Source: Candidatus Solirubrobacter pratensis
GTDB taxonomy: Bacteria; Actinomycetota; Thermoleophilia; Solirubrobacterales; Solirubrobacteraceae
Assembly (NCBI RefSeq): GCF_000425945.1
Contig: NZ_AUEK01000010.1
Location: 62,001 to 126,000, forward strand
Direction of reading: 5' to 3'
Length of the DNA stretch: 64,000 nucleotides
In this document: positions 55,518-63,232 of the stretch, one piece after another
How the letters are laid out: each line of letters starts with the position of its first letter
How positions within the stretch are numbered: the stretch's first letter is position 1
Translations under genes and position numbers: made by a program
The notes under the pieces: model-generated
Seen by the model: only the letters and a program-made list of their open reading frames with translations
What the model was told of the DNA's origin: nothing
Database searches by the model: none

Positions 55518-56429
55518 TCAGTGGTAGGCCAGCAGCTCCTGGAAGAGGTGCTGCACGAACCAGTCACGCGCCGCGCCGGAGGAGCGCTCGAAGTCCGCGA
55601 CGTACGCGTCGAAGTGCCCGCCGGGCAGGAGCTCCAGCCGCTTGGGCTCGCGGGCCTGCTCGAACGCGCCGATCGCGAGGTCCGAGACCGTCAGGTGATC
55701 GCCCGCGGCGACGACCATCAGCAGTGGCGTCGGCGAGATCCACGGCAGGTAGGTCCCGGGCTCGTACTCCCAGAACATCTCCACGCTGCGCAGCGTGCAC
55801 TCGTTCAGCCACGAAGGCGCGCGTTCCGCCCCGCTGGTGGTGAACCACTCATAGGAGTCGGCCGTCGGCAGCGCGCACGGCTCGCCCTCGGGGGCGACGA
55901 CCGGCAGCATCGCCGGCGGCTCGCCGCGGTACCGCGCCTCGCGGTCGGCGTCGAACATCTCCCGCGTCGGCGCCAGCAGGTCGGCCCGCACCAGCCGGCG
56001 CGCGTTCTCGTGCCCGCTGATCAGCGGGACCTGCGCGACGACGCACTTCACGCGCCGGTCGATCGCGCCGACCACGAGCACATGCCCGCCGCTGTAGCTG
56101 GAGCCCCACACGCCGATGCGGTCGCGGTCGACCTCCGGGCGCGTGCCCGCGTAGGTGATCGCGTGCCGGTAGTCGCGCACCTGCGCCCATGGGTCGATCT
56201 CCTGTCGCGGCTCGCCGTCGCTCGCGCCCAGGCACCGGTTGTCGTAGACCAGCGCGCACATCCCCGCCTCGGCGAACACCTCCGCGAACGCGTCGAGGAA
56301 GAGCTCCTTCACGGCGGAGTAGCCATGCGACATCACCACCGTGGGCGCCGGGCCGTGCGCACCGTCGGGCACGTACAACCACCCCCTCAGGGTCGTTCCC
56401 TCGGCGTCGAGCTCGATGTCGTGCCGCAT
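55518..56429 (-). CDS. Alpha/beta hydrolase (dienelactone hydrolase / S15-like)
   Basis: The fold is evident: PTVVMSHGYSAVKELFLDAFAEVFAEAGMCALVYDNRCLGASDG, the nucleophile elbow GVWGSSYSGGH (Ser in GSSYSGG), the acid region LLMVVAAGDHLTV and the His in LLPGGHFDAYV. At 303 residues with no signal peptide it is cytosolic. Substrate unknown; esters or peptides. It lies 13 bases downstream of the trpB2 gene on the same strand, so both may be one operon. Confidence 0.82.
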   Translation of the reverse strand: MRHDIELDAEGTTLRGWLYVPDGAHGPAPTVVMSHGYSAVKELFLDAFAEVFAEAGMCALVYDNRCLGASDGEPRQEIDPWAQVRDYRHAITYAGTRPEVDRDRIGVWGSSYSGGHVLVVGAIDRRVKCVVAQVPLISGHENARRLVRADLLAPTREMFDADREARYRGEPPAMLPVVAPEGEPCALPTADSYEWFTTSGAERAPSWLNECTLRSVEMFWEYEPGTYLPWISPTPLLMVVAAGDHLTVSDLAIGAFEQAREPKRLELLPGGHFDAYVADFERSSGAARDWFVQHLFQELLAYH

Positions 56430-56442
56430 GGCTCGCCTCCTC

Positions 56443-57804
56443 TCAGGCGATCGCCGGGATGTTCTCGGGCAGCCGGTCCAGCGCCGCCTGCATCTCCTCC
56501 TCGGAGAAGTCGGGGTCCTCCAGCTCGCCGGCCAGGAACGCGTCGTAGGCCGCGAGGTCGAAGTTGCCGTGGCCGCAGAGCCCGAACAGGATCGTGCGCT
56601 CCTCACCGGCCTGCTTGGCGGCCTCGGCCTCCTCGATCACGGCGCGGATCGCGTGCGCCGGCTCGGGCGCCGGGATGATGCCCTCGGTCCGCGCGAAGCG
56701 CACGGCGGCCTCGAAGGTCTCGTTCTGGCGGTACGCGCGCGCTTCGACCATGCCCGCCTTCACCAGCCCGCAGAGCATCGGCGCGTCGCCGTGGTAGCGC
56801 AGGCCGCCGGCGTGGACGGGCGGCGGGACGAAGTCGTGGCCGAGCGTGTACATCGGCATCAGCGGCGTCAGCCCGGCCGTGTCGCCGTAGTCGTACGCGT
56901 ACACGCCGCGCGTGAGCGTCGGGCACGCGGCCGGCTCGGCCGCGACGTAGCGGATCGAGTTCTCGCCGCGCAGCGTCCCGCGCAGGAACGGGAACGTCAG
57001 CCCGCCGAAGTTCGAGCCGCCGCCGACGCAGCCGACGATCACGTCCGGGAACGCCTCCGCCAGCTCGAGCTGCGCGATCGCCTCTTGCCCGATCACCGTC
57101 TGGTGCAGCAGGACGTGATTGAGCACCGAGCCGAGCGCGTAGTTGCACTCCGGGTCCTTGGCCGCGACCTCGACGGCCTCGGAGATCGCGATCCCGAGCG
57201 AGCCGGTGGTGTGCGCGGCCTGCGCCCGGCCCGAGCCGGTCAGGTCGGAGGGCGAGCGGTGCACCGTCGCGCCCCAGGTCTGCATCATCGAGCGCCGGTA
57301 CGGCTTCTGGTCGTAGCTCGAGCCGACCATGAAGACCTCGCACTCAAGCCCGAACAGCGCGCAGGCGAACGCGAGCGAGGAGCCCCACTGCCCGGCGCCG
57401 GTCTCCGTCGCCAGCTTCTTGATCCCGGCCTGCGCGTTCTCGTACGCCTGCGGCACGGCCGTGTTGGGCTTGTGCGAGCCGGCCGGCGAGACGCCTTCGT
57501 ACTTGTAGAAGATCTTGGCCGGCGTATCGAGCGCCGCCTCCAGCCGGCGCGCCCGGTAGAGCGGAGTCGGGCGCCAGAGCCGGTACGCGTCGCGCACGGC
57601 GTCGGGGATCGCGATCTCCGGCTCGGGCGAGACCTCCTGGAGGATCAGCCCCATCGGGAAGATCGGCGTCAGGTCGTCCGGGCCCGCGGGTTGCCCGGTC
57701 TGCGGGTTGAGCGGGGGCAGCGGCTCGCCCGGGAGGTCTCCCAGCAGGTTGACCCAGTGCGTCGGGATGGCGTCCTCGCCGAGCACATACTTGGTCTGGC
57801 TCAT
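56443..57804 (-). CDS. trpB: Tryptophan synthase beta chain, TrpB2 type
   Basis: PLP-binding Lys lies in the GSHKPNTAV block (about 104-112), preceded by [13 protein letters not shown]. The catalytic Glu sits in [14 protein letters not shown], and the phosphate-binding loop is [10 protein letters not shown]. The N-terminal extension, [10 protein letters not shown], and the 453-residue length are typical of TrpB2, the stand-alone branch often lacking TrpA contact. No other trp gene is nearby. Such enzymes condense indole (or an indole analogue) with serine. An attenuator-like hairpin lies 49 bases upstream. Confidence 0.9.
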   Translation of the reverse strand: MSQTKYVLGEDAIPTHWVNLLGDLPGEPLPPLNPQTGQPAGPDDLTPIFPMGLILQEVSPEPEIAIPDAVRDAYRLWRPTPLYRARRLEAALDTPAKIFYKYEGVSPAGSHKPNTAVPQAYENAQAGIKKLATETGAGQWGSSLAFACALFGLECEVFMVGSSYDQKPYRRSMMQTWGATVHRSPSDLTGSGRAQAAHTTGSLGIAISEAVEVAAKDPECNYALGSVLNHVLLHQTVIGQEAIAQLELAEAFPDVIVGCVGGGSNFGGLTFPFLRGTLRGENSIRYVAAEPAACPTLTRGVYAYDYGDTAGLTPLMPMYTLGHDFVPPPVHAGGLRYHGDAPMLCGLVKAGMVEARAYRQNETFEAAVRFARTEGIIPAPEPAHAIRAVIEEAEAAKQAGEERTILFGLCGHGNFDLAAYDAFLAGELEDPDFSEEEMQAALDRLPENIPAIA

Positions 57805-57852
57805 GGCGCGATCCTACGCCCGTCAGGCCATCGTGCGACCGTTTAAAAGGAA

Positions 57853-57877
57853 CCGCCGCGCTGGTCAGGCGCGGCGG
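57853..57877 (-). terminator. Attenuator-like hairpin upstream of trpB2
   Basis: CCGCCGCGC and GCGCGGCGG make a perfect 9-bp stem with a 7-nt loop (57862-57868). On the minus strand the stem is followed by TTCCTTTTAAA, a U-rich tract, as in an intrinsic terminator. No minus-strand gene ends here, so it lies in the leader of the trpB2 transcript and may work as an attenuator. Confidence 0.5.
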
Positions 57878-58095
57878 CTCAAAGGCTTCAGATCGGCGAG
57901 CGTCGGGGAGGAGGAGGGAGCGCCCTGGGATCTGAGCGAGGAGAGAAGTCGGCCCTTCCGTGGGCCCCGTCTAGTCCGTGATTGGGGAACGAGAGGAATA
58001 GTTCCACTCAGGCGGCGGGGCGCCATTACGGCAGGCCCGTGAACGTTGGTGTGGTCACCCGTACCCCGTTGCCGTTTACGCTGCGCGTGGTGACG

Positions 58096-58812
58096 ATGAA
58101 GACGGCGCGCCGGGTCTCGGCATGGTGGTGGCTGGTCGCCGCGTGTGCCGTGACCCTGGTCGTCGTCGCCGTCGGGACGGCGATCTGGTGGGCCGCCTCG
58201 CGCGAGACGCGCACGACGTCCTACCGCGTGCTCGGCGACCTCTCCGGCATCCGGCTCGACCTCGGGGCCGCCGACGTCGAGATCGACGGGGGCGGCGGCG
58301 CCGTCGAGGTCCGGCGCGTGGACCGCTTCGCGTTCGGCCACCCCGCGGCCGAGCGCCGCTCGGTGGAGGCAGGACGCCTGGAGATCGTCTCCCGCTGCCC
58401 GCGCCAGGTGCTCGGCGACTGCCGCGCGAGCTACCGCGTGAGCGTGCCGGACAACGTCGCCGTCGAGGTGACGACCTCCAGCGGCGCGGTCCGCCTGGAG
58501 GGCGTGCGCGCGTCGGTCCAGGTCCAGACGCGCTCAGGCGGCGTCGCCGCCGGCGGCTTCTGCGGCTTCTCGCTGCGCGCCATTACCGAGGCCGGCGACG
58601 TCAGCGCCGCCGCCGACTGCTCGACCGAGCGGCTCGAGCTGCGCTCGCGCAGCGGCGACGTGCGCGCCGTCGTGCCGACCGGCCGCTACCGCGTCGACGC
58701 CGAGTCCGACGCGGGCCGCCGCCGCGTGCGCGGCGTCACCGCGGACGACGACGCGCCCTACCAGGTGCAGGCGCTGAGCACGACCGGCAACGTCACGGTG
58801 GAGGGCGCGTGA
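58096..58812 (+). CDS. Membrane-anchored DUF4097-like beta-helix protein
   Basis: An N-terminal helix (AWWWLVAACAVTLVVVAVGTAIWWA) anchors an outside domain of repeating beta strands of the DUF4097 adhesin-like type: GIRLDLGAADVEIDGGGGAVEVRR, VSVPDNVAVEVTTSSGAVRLEGV, VQTRSGGVAAGG, ITEAGDVSAAADC and RSGDVRAVVPTGRYRV. It overlaps the histidine kinase start (GTGA). Together with the kinase and the binding-protein gene it makes a three-gene unit. Possibly an extracytoplasmic partner of the kinase. Confidence 0.75.
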   Translation: MKTARRVSAWWWLVAACAVTLVVVAVGTAIWWAASRETRTTSYRVLGDLSGIRLDLGAADVEIDGGGGAVEVRRVDRFAFGHPAAERRSVEAGRLEIVSRCPRQVLGDCRASYRVSVPDNVAVEVTTSSGAVRLEGVRASVQVQTRSGGVAAGGFCGFSLRAITEAGDVSAAADCSTERLELRSRSGDVRAVVPTGRYRVDAESDAGRRRVRGVTADDDAPYQVQALSTTGNVTVEGA

Positions 58813-60359
58813 CCGAGGTCGCGGTGGCGGTCGACACGACGACCCGCGGCCCGGCATCGGGCCGCTTCGGCATCGCCCGCCACCTGCGCGCCGCATGGCG
58901 CGCGCTCGTCTACCTCGTCGTCGGTCTCGGGCAGGGGATCACGTACCTGCTGCTGATCGGCGGCGGGCTGCTCGTGGGCCTCGCGCTGTCGCCGCTGTGG
59001 CGCGCGCCGCTCGACGGCGTCACCGGCCTGGTCTGGCGCTTCGCCGAGAGCGAGCGCCGCCAGGCCAACCGGATGCTCGCCACGCACCTTCCGGCGCTCC
59101 ACGCCGAGGCGCGCGGGCGCGAGCTCTGGCGCGCGGTCGCGATGCTGCTGCTCAAGCTGCCGCTCGCGGTCGCGGGCCTCGCGGTCGCCGCAGCGCCGGT
59201 GCTGCTGGCGGCCGCCCTGCTCGTGCTCGGGCTCTCCGGCCTGACCGGCGGCGGCGAAGACCGGCTCGTCGGCCCGTGGGAGCTCGGGCCGGGCCTGGGC
59301 ATCGTCCTCTGCCTGCTCGCGGCTCCCGCCGCCATCGTCGCGCTCGCCGTGCTGGAGGGCGACGGCGCACTCGCCCGGCTGCTCGCCGGGCGCCTTCTGC
59401 GCTCCCGCATGCCGGAAGGCGGGCCCGTGCGGGAGCTGCTGGCCGAGCGCCTCGGCGATCGCTCGCTCAACATCGCCTACTGGCTCCCGCAGCGCGAGAT
59501 CTTCGTCGACGACCGCGGCCGTCCGGTGACGCTCCCGGAGCCCGGCTCCGGCCGCGCGTGGACCGCCGTCGAGCACGAGGGCACGCGCGTCGCCGCGATC
59601 GTCCACGACGCCGAGCTCGACGCCTCGCCCGAGCTCGTGTCCGCCGCCGCCGCGGCCGCCGCGCTGGCGATCGACAACGAGCGCCTGAAGGCGGAGCTGC
59701 GGGCGCGCGTGGAGGAGCTGCGTCTGTCGCGCGTGCGGATCGTCGAGGCGGCCGACGACGCGCGCCGGCGGATCGAGCGCGACCTGCACGACGGCGCCCA
59801 GCAGCAGCTCGTCAGCCTCGCGCTCGACCTGCGGATGCTCAAGGCGCGGCTCTCCGACAGCGGCCTGCAGTCGACCGTCGACCAGCTCGGGGACAAGCTC
59901 GCCGAGGCGCTCGCGGAGCTGCGCGAGTTCGCGCGCGGGATCCACCCAGCGATCCTGTCCGACCGCGGGCTCGGGCCGGCCGTCGAGGCGCTCGCGGACC
60001 GCGCGCCGCTGGAGGTCGAGCACGACGTCGCGCTGACCGAGCGGCTGCCCGCCGCCGTCGAGGCGGCGGCCTACTTCGTGATCGCCGAGGGGCTCACCAA
60101 CGTCGTGCGCTACGCCGGCACGACGCGCGCGAGCGTCTTCGTCGAGCGCGACGGCGGCGAGGTGCACGTGGTCGTCGCCGACGACGGCATCGGCGGCGCG
60201 ACGATCGAGGGCGGGACCGGCCTGCGCGGGCTGATCGACCGCCTGGCCGTGCTCGACGGCGAGCTGATGCTCGACAGTCCGCCGGGCGCCGGGACGCGAC
60301 TGGAGGCCCGGATCCCGATCGATCCGGGCTCGCTCGCGGCTGAGGTGGCGGCGCAATGA
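58809..60359 (+). CDS. Membrane sensor histidine kinase (NarL/HisKA_3 family)
   Basis: Residues about 30-190 contain three or four hydrophobic helices (LVYLVVGLGQGITYLLLIGGGLLVGLAL, LPLAVAGLAVAAAPVLLAAALLVLGLSGL, GLGIVLCLLAAPAAIVALAVL) of the sensor-domain type (DUF1707-associated putative sensor). A HisKA_3 phosphoacceptor RRRIERDLHDGAQQQL and HATPase_c (EGLTNVVRYAGT, DDGIGGAT, GTGLRGLIDR) follow. The GTG at 58809 overlaps the upstream stop. No response regulator gene is in the unit; instead a periplasmic binding protein follows with a four-base overlap. Confidence 0.87.
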   Translation: MTEVAVAVDTTTRGPASGRFGIARHLRAAWRALVYLVVGLGQGITYLLLIGGGLLVGLALSPLWRAPLDGVTGLVWRFAESERRQANRMLATHLPALHAEARGRELWRAVAMLLLKLPLAVAGLAVAAAPVLLAAALLVLGLSGLTGGGEDRLVGPWELGPGLGIVLCLLAAPAAIVALAVLEGDGALARLLAGRLLRSRMPEGGPVRELLAERLGDRSLNIAYWLPQREIFVDDRGRPVTLPEPGSGRAWTAVEHEGTRVAAIVHDAELDASPELVSAAAAAAALAIDNERLKAELRARVEELRLSRVRIVEAADDARRRIERDLHDGAQQQLVSLALDLRMLKARLSDSGLQSTVDQLGDKLAEALAELREFARGIHPAILSDRGLGPAVEALADRAPLEVEHDVALTERLPAAVEAAAYFVIAEGLTNVVRYAGTTRASVFVERDGGEVHVVVADDGIGGATIEGGTGLRGLIDRLAVLDGELMLDSPPGAGTRLEARIPIDPGSLAAEVAAQ

Positions 60360-61387
60360 TCCGCGCGCTGCTCGCGCTCGCCGCGCTGCTCGCCCTTGCC
60401 GGCTGCGGCAGGACGACGAGCGTGCGCGAGCCGGACCTCGTCGTGCGCGGCGACCAGGCGGTCGCGGCGCGCCCGTCGCCCGACCAGCCGTCGCGCGGAC
60501 TGCGCATCACCTCGACCCGCATCGCCGTGATCACGCACGGCCAGGCCTCCGACCCGATCTGGGCGGTCGTCAAGCGCGGGATCGAGGACGCGGGCCGCAG
60601 CCAGAACGTCGCGGTCTCCTACCGCGCGCCGGACACCTACGACATCGAGCGCATGCGCGAGCTGGTCGAGGAGGCGATCGCCGACCGGCCCGACGGGCTC
60701 GTCGTCTCGCTGCCCGACGCGAGCGCGCTCGGCTCGGCGATCCGCGACGCCGAGCGGGCGGGCATCCCCGTCGTGACGATCAACTCGGGCAGCGACGAGT
60801 TCAAGCAGCTCGGGGTGGAGATCCACGTCGGGCAGCCGGAGTACGAGGCGGGCGTCAAAGCGGGCGAGCGGATGGCGGCCGCGGGCGTGCGGCACGCGCT
60901 GTGCGTCAACCACGAGAGCGGCAACGACGGCCTGTCGGAGCGCTGCCTGGGCTTCGCCAAGGGGCTCGCCGGCCGCGGCGGGACCTCGGACACGCTGGCG
61001 ATCGACCTCCAGGACACGATGGACGCGCAGCGCGCGATCGCGCAGGCGCTCTCCGGCGGCGACGTCGACGGGATCATGACCCTCGGCGCGGCGGCCGCCG
61101 CTCCCGCGCTCGCGGCGCTGCGCGCGAGCGGCTTCGAGCGCCGCGTCAAGCTCGCGACCTTCGACCTCTCCAACGACGTCCTGCGGGCGATCGAGGAGAA
61201 GCGGCTGCTGTTCGCGATCGACCAGCAGCCCTATCTCGAGGGCTACCTGCCGATCGTGCTGCTCGCCGAGCGCGCGCGCCACGGGATCTTCCCCCAGGCG
61301 GGAGGACTGATCCCGACCGGCCCGCGCTTCGTCACGAGCGCGAACGTCGCCGAGGCGATCCGCCTCAGCCGCCAAGGCGTGCGCTAA
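60356..61387 (+). CDS. Sugar-binding-type periplasmic lipoprotein (Peripla_BP_4)
   Basis: The signal LLALAALLALAGCGRTTS has the lipobox LAGC. The mature part has a two-lobed ribose-binding-protein fold: RIAVITHGQASDPIWAVVKRGIEDAGRSQNVAVSY, ADRPDGLVVSLPDASALGSAIRDAERAGIPVVTINSG, HVGQPEYEAGVKAGERMAAAGV and FDLSNDVLRAIEEKRLLFAIDQQPYLEGYLPIVLL. This is the class bound by monosaccharides or AI-2. No ABC transporter genes accompany it. Its overlap with the kinase gene suggests that it presents a ligand to that kinase. Confidence 0.83.
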   Translation: MIRALLALAALLALAGCGRTTSVREPDLVVRGDQAVAARPSPDQPSRGLRITSTRIAVITHGQASDPIWAVVKRGIEDAGRSQNVAVSYRAPDTYDIERMRELVEEAIADRPDGLVVSLPDASALGSAIRDAERAGIPVVTINSGSDEFKQLGVEIHVGQPEYEAGVKAGERMAAAGVRHALCVNHESGNDGLSERCLGFAKGLAGRGGTSDTLAIDLQDTMDAQRAIAQALSGGDVDGIMTLGAAAAAPALAALRASGFERRVKLATFDLSNDVLRAIEEKRLLFAIDQQPYLEGYLPIVLLAERARHGIFPQAGGLIPTGPRFVTSANVAEAIRLSRQGVR

Positions 61388-61851
61388 CGGGCGATCGCGG
61401 CGGTCCTCGCGCGCGTGAGGCGCCGCAGGTCCTCCGGGGCCAGCTCGATCTCGAGCCCGCGCCGGCCGCCGCTGACGAAGACGGTGGGATGCGCGAGCGC
61501 GGACTCGTCGATCACCGTCGCGAGCGCCTTCTTCTGCCCGAGCGGGCTGATGCCGCCGGCGACGTATCCGGTCGCGCGCTCGGCGTCGGCGACCTTGGCC
61601 ATCTCGGCGCGCTTGCCGCCGGCCGCGGCCGCGAGCGCCTTCAGATCGAGCTGGCGCGCGACGGGCACGATCGCGACGTGCAGGCGCCCGTCGACCTGGG
61701 CGACGAGCGTCTTGAAGACGCGGGCGGGATCGAGGCCGAGCGCCTCGGCCGCCTCGACGCCGTAGGACTCGGCCTTCGGGTCGTGCTCGTACGCGTGCGT
61801 GCGCGCCTCGAGGCCTGCGCGCTTGAGTGCGACGGTCGCGGGGGTGCTCAT
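61384..61851 (-). CDS. ybaK: Cys-tRNA(Pro)/Cys-tRNA(Cys) deacylase YbaK-like
   Basis: The protein starts TPATVALKRAGLEARTHAYEHDPKAESYGVEAAEALG and continues with FKTLVAQVDGRLHVAIVPVARQLDLKALAAAAGGKRAEMA, ATGYVAGGISPLGQKKALATVID and VFVSGGRRGLEIEL, the full YbaK pattern with the Lys of VFKTL. It removes cysteine mis-attached to tRNA-Pro. Length 155 is normal. The 3' end overlaps the convergent binding-protein gene by four bases. Confidence 0.9.
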   Translation of the reverse strand: MSTPATVALKRAGLEARTHAYEHDPKAESYGVEAAEALGLDPARVFKTLVAQVDGRLHVAIVPVARQLDLKALAAAAGGKRAEMAKVADAERATGYVAGGISPLGQKKALATVIDESALAHPTVFVSGGRRGLEIELAPEDLRRLTRARTAAIAR

Positions 61852-61903
61852 GTGCGGCTACGAGCGTAGGGCTCGTGGCGCGCCCCGGGATCGCGGTGCC
61901 GGA

Positions 61904-63112
61904 CTAGCCGGCCGCGGGCGCGCGGCGCTCGCGGCTGAACAGCCGGTCTCGCGCCTCGCGCAGCGCCATCGCCAGCGCGCCCTCGAGCGCGGCGCGCTCG
62001 GCCAGGATGCTCGTCTCGATCCGCATCGGCAACGGCAGCAGGCGCCCGACGGTCGCCCGCACGGCCGGCAGCAGGTCCGGCGAGCCGCCGATGCGCCCGC
62101 CGAGCACGACCAGCTCGGGATCGATCACCGCGCAGACCGTCGCGATGGCCAGTCCGATGCGCTGCGCGGCGCTCTCCAGCACGCCGGACGCCACCTCGTC
62201 GCCGTCGCGCGCGGCCTCGACGACCTCGCGCGCGGAGGCGGCCTCGCCGCCGGCGGCGGTGTAAGCGGCGAGGATGCCGCCGGCGGCGATCTCGTCCTCC
62301 AGGCCGCCCAGCCGGCGGTGGTGCGCGTCGAACGGGTCGCGCGCGAGCGGCAGGTAGCCGATCTCCCCGGCCGCGCCGTGGAAGCCGCGGAAGAGGTCGT
62401 TCTCGATCACGAGGCCCATGCCGACGCCGGCGCCGATCGAGACGAACACGAACGTCGAGGCGCCGCCCGCGAGACCGTGCCACTTCTCGCCGACGGCGGC
62501 CATGTTGACGTCGTTGTCGACCAGGACCGGGACGCCGAAGCGGCTCTCGAGCGTCGCCAGCGAGTCGAACTCGCCGGTCGCGCTCAGATGCCAGGCGAGC
62601 GACGTCACGCGCCGCGTGGCGGGGTCCACGACGCCTGGCGTCGAGACGCCCATGGCGAGCAGCTCGCGGTGCGAGGCCGCGAGCTCGCGATCGATCTGGC
62701 GCACGGTGGCGGTGATCTGCTCCTCGACGGCGCGCGGCCCGCCCGTCGCGGTCTCCAGCTCCAGCTCGCGCAGCTTCTCGCCGTAGATGTCGACCGCCGC
62801 CACGCGCACGCGCGTCGATCCGATGTCGATGCCGACGACGAAGCCGGCGGCGGAGTTGACGGTGAACGCGAGCGGCGTGCGCCCGCGCCGCCCCGGGCGC
62901 TCGCCGGCGGGCTGCACGAGGTGCGCGTCGACCAGGCGGTCCACGACGGCGGACACCGTCGGCTTGGAGATGTGCGTCCGCTCGGCGATCTCGGGGCGCG
63001 TGATCGGCCCCTCGCGGAAGATCGTCTCGAGGATCGCCTGCTCGCTCAGCTCGCGAAGCAGGTTGGGGCGCGGGCTCTCCCCGCTCAGCGAATCCCGCAA
63101 ATTCCCGCGCAT
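61904..63112 (-). CDS. ROK-family transcriptional repressor
   Basis: The N-terminal winged helix-turn-helix (ILETIFREGPITRPEIAERTHISKPTVSAVVDRLVDAHLV) is followed by a ROK sugar-kinase-like domain: VVGIDIGSTRVRVAAVDIYGE, MGVSTPGVVDP, PVLVDNDVNMAAVGE, FVSIGAGVGMGLVI and FHGAAGEIGYLPL. The zinc-site consensus CxCGxxGC is missing, so this copy has no obvious structural zinc. At 402 residues it is standard. It is divergent from a PfkB kinase and most likely represses that operon until a sugar appears. Confidence 0.87.
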   Translation of the reverse strand: MRGNLRDSLSGESPRPNLLRELSEQAILETIFREGPITRPEIAERTHISKPTVSAVVDRLVDAHLVQPAGERPGRRGRTPLAFTVNSAAGFVVGIDIGSTRVRVAAVDIYGEKLRELELETATGGPRAVEEQITATVRQIDRELAASHRELLAMGVSTPGVVDPATRRVTSLAWHLSATGEFDSLATLESRFGVPVLVDNDVNMAAVGEKWHGLAGGASTFVFVSIGAGVGMGLVIENDLFRGFHGAAGEIGYLPLARDPFDAHHRRLGGLEDEIAAGGILAAYTAAGGEAASAREVVEAARDGDEVASGVLESAAQRIGLAIATVCAVIDPELVVLGGRIGGSPDLLPAVRATVGRLLPLPMRIETSILAERAALEGALAMALREARDRLFSRERRAPAAG

Positions 63113-63113
63113 C

Positions 63114-63199
63114 TAGGACAACAAGCCTACCTAAGCCGCCGGTCTTGACCAACCGGATCCGAGCCGGTAGCTTGGCAATTCGTTAGGAAAGGTACCTAA
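63114..63199. promoter_or_regulatory. Candidate ROK-repressor operators
   Basis: Two TAGG/CCTA dyads lie in the divergent gap: TAGG 63114-63117 with CCTA 63130-63133, and the cleaner TTAGG (63183-63187) N7 CCTAA (63195-63199). The second sits 34 bases before the kinase start. The shared half-site suggests one regulator. Confidence 0.45.
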
Positions 63200-63232
63200 A
63201 AGGATGCGGAGAGGGGCGGAGGGAACACGTAC

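Noticed and set aside
57865..58026. 53-aa minus-strand frame upstream of trpB2 as a leader peptide
   Set aside because: Its codons are unusually AT-rich at third positions for this genome, it has no run of Trp codons, and its stop lies within the hairpin loop. It cannot be called coding.
57805..58095. T-box riboswitch upstream of trpB2
   Set aside because: The conserved T-box sequence and specifier-loop features were not found on the minus strand; only a terminator-like hairpin is seen.
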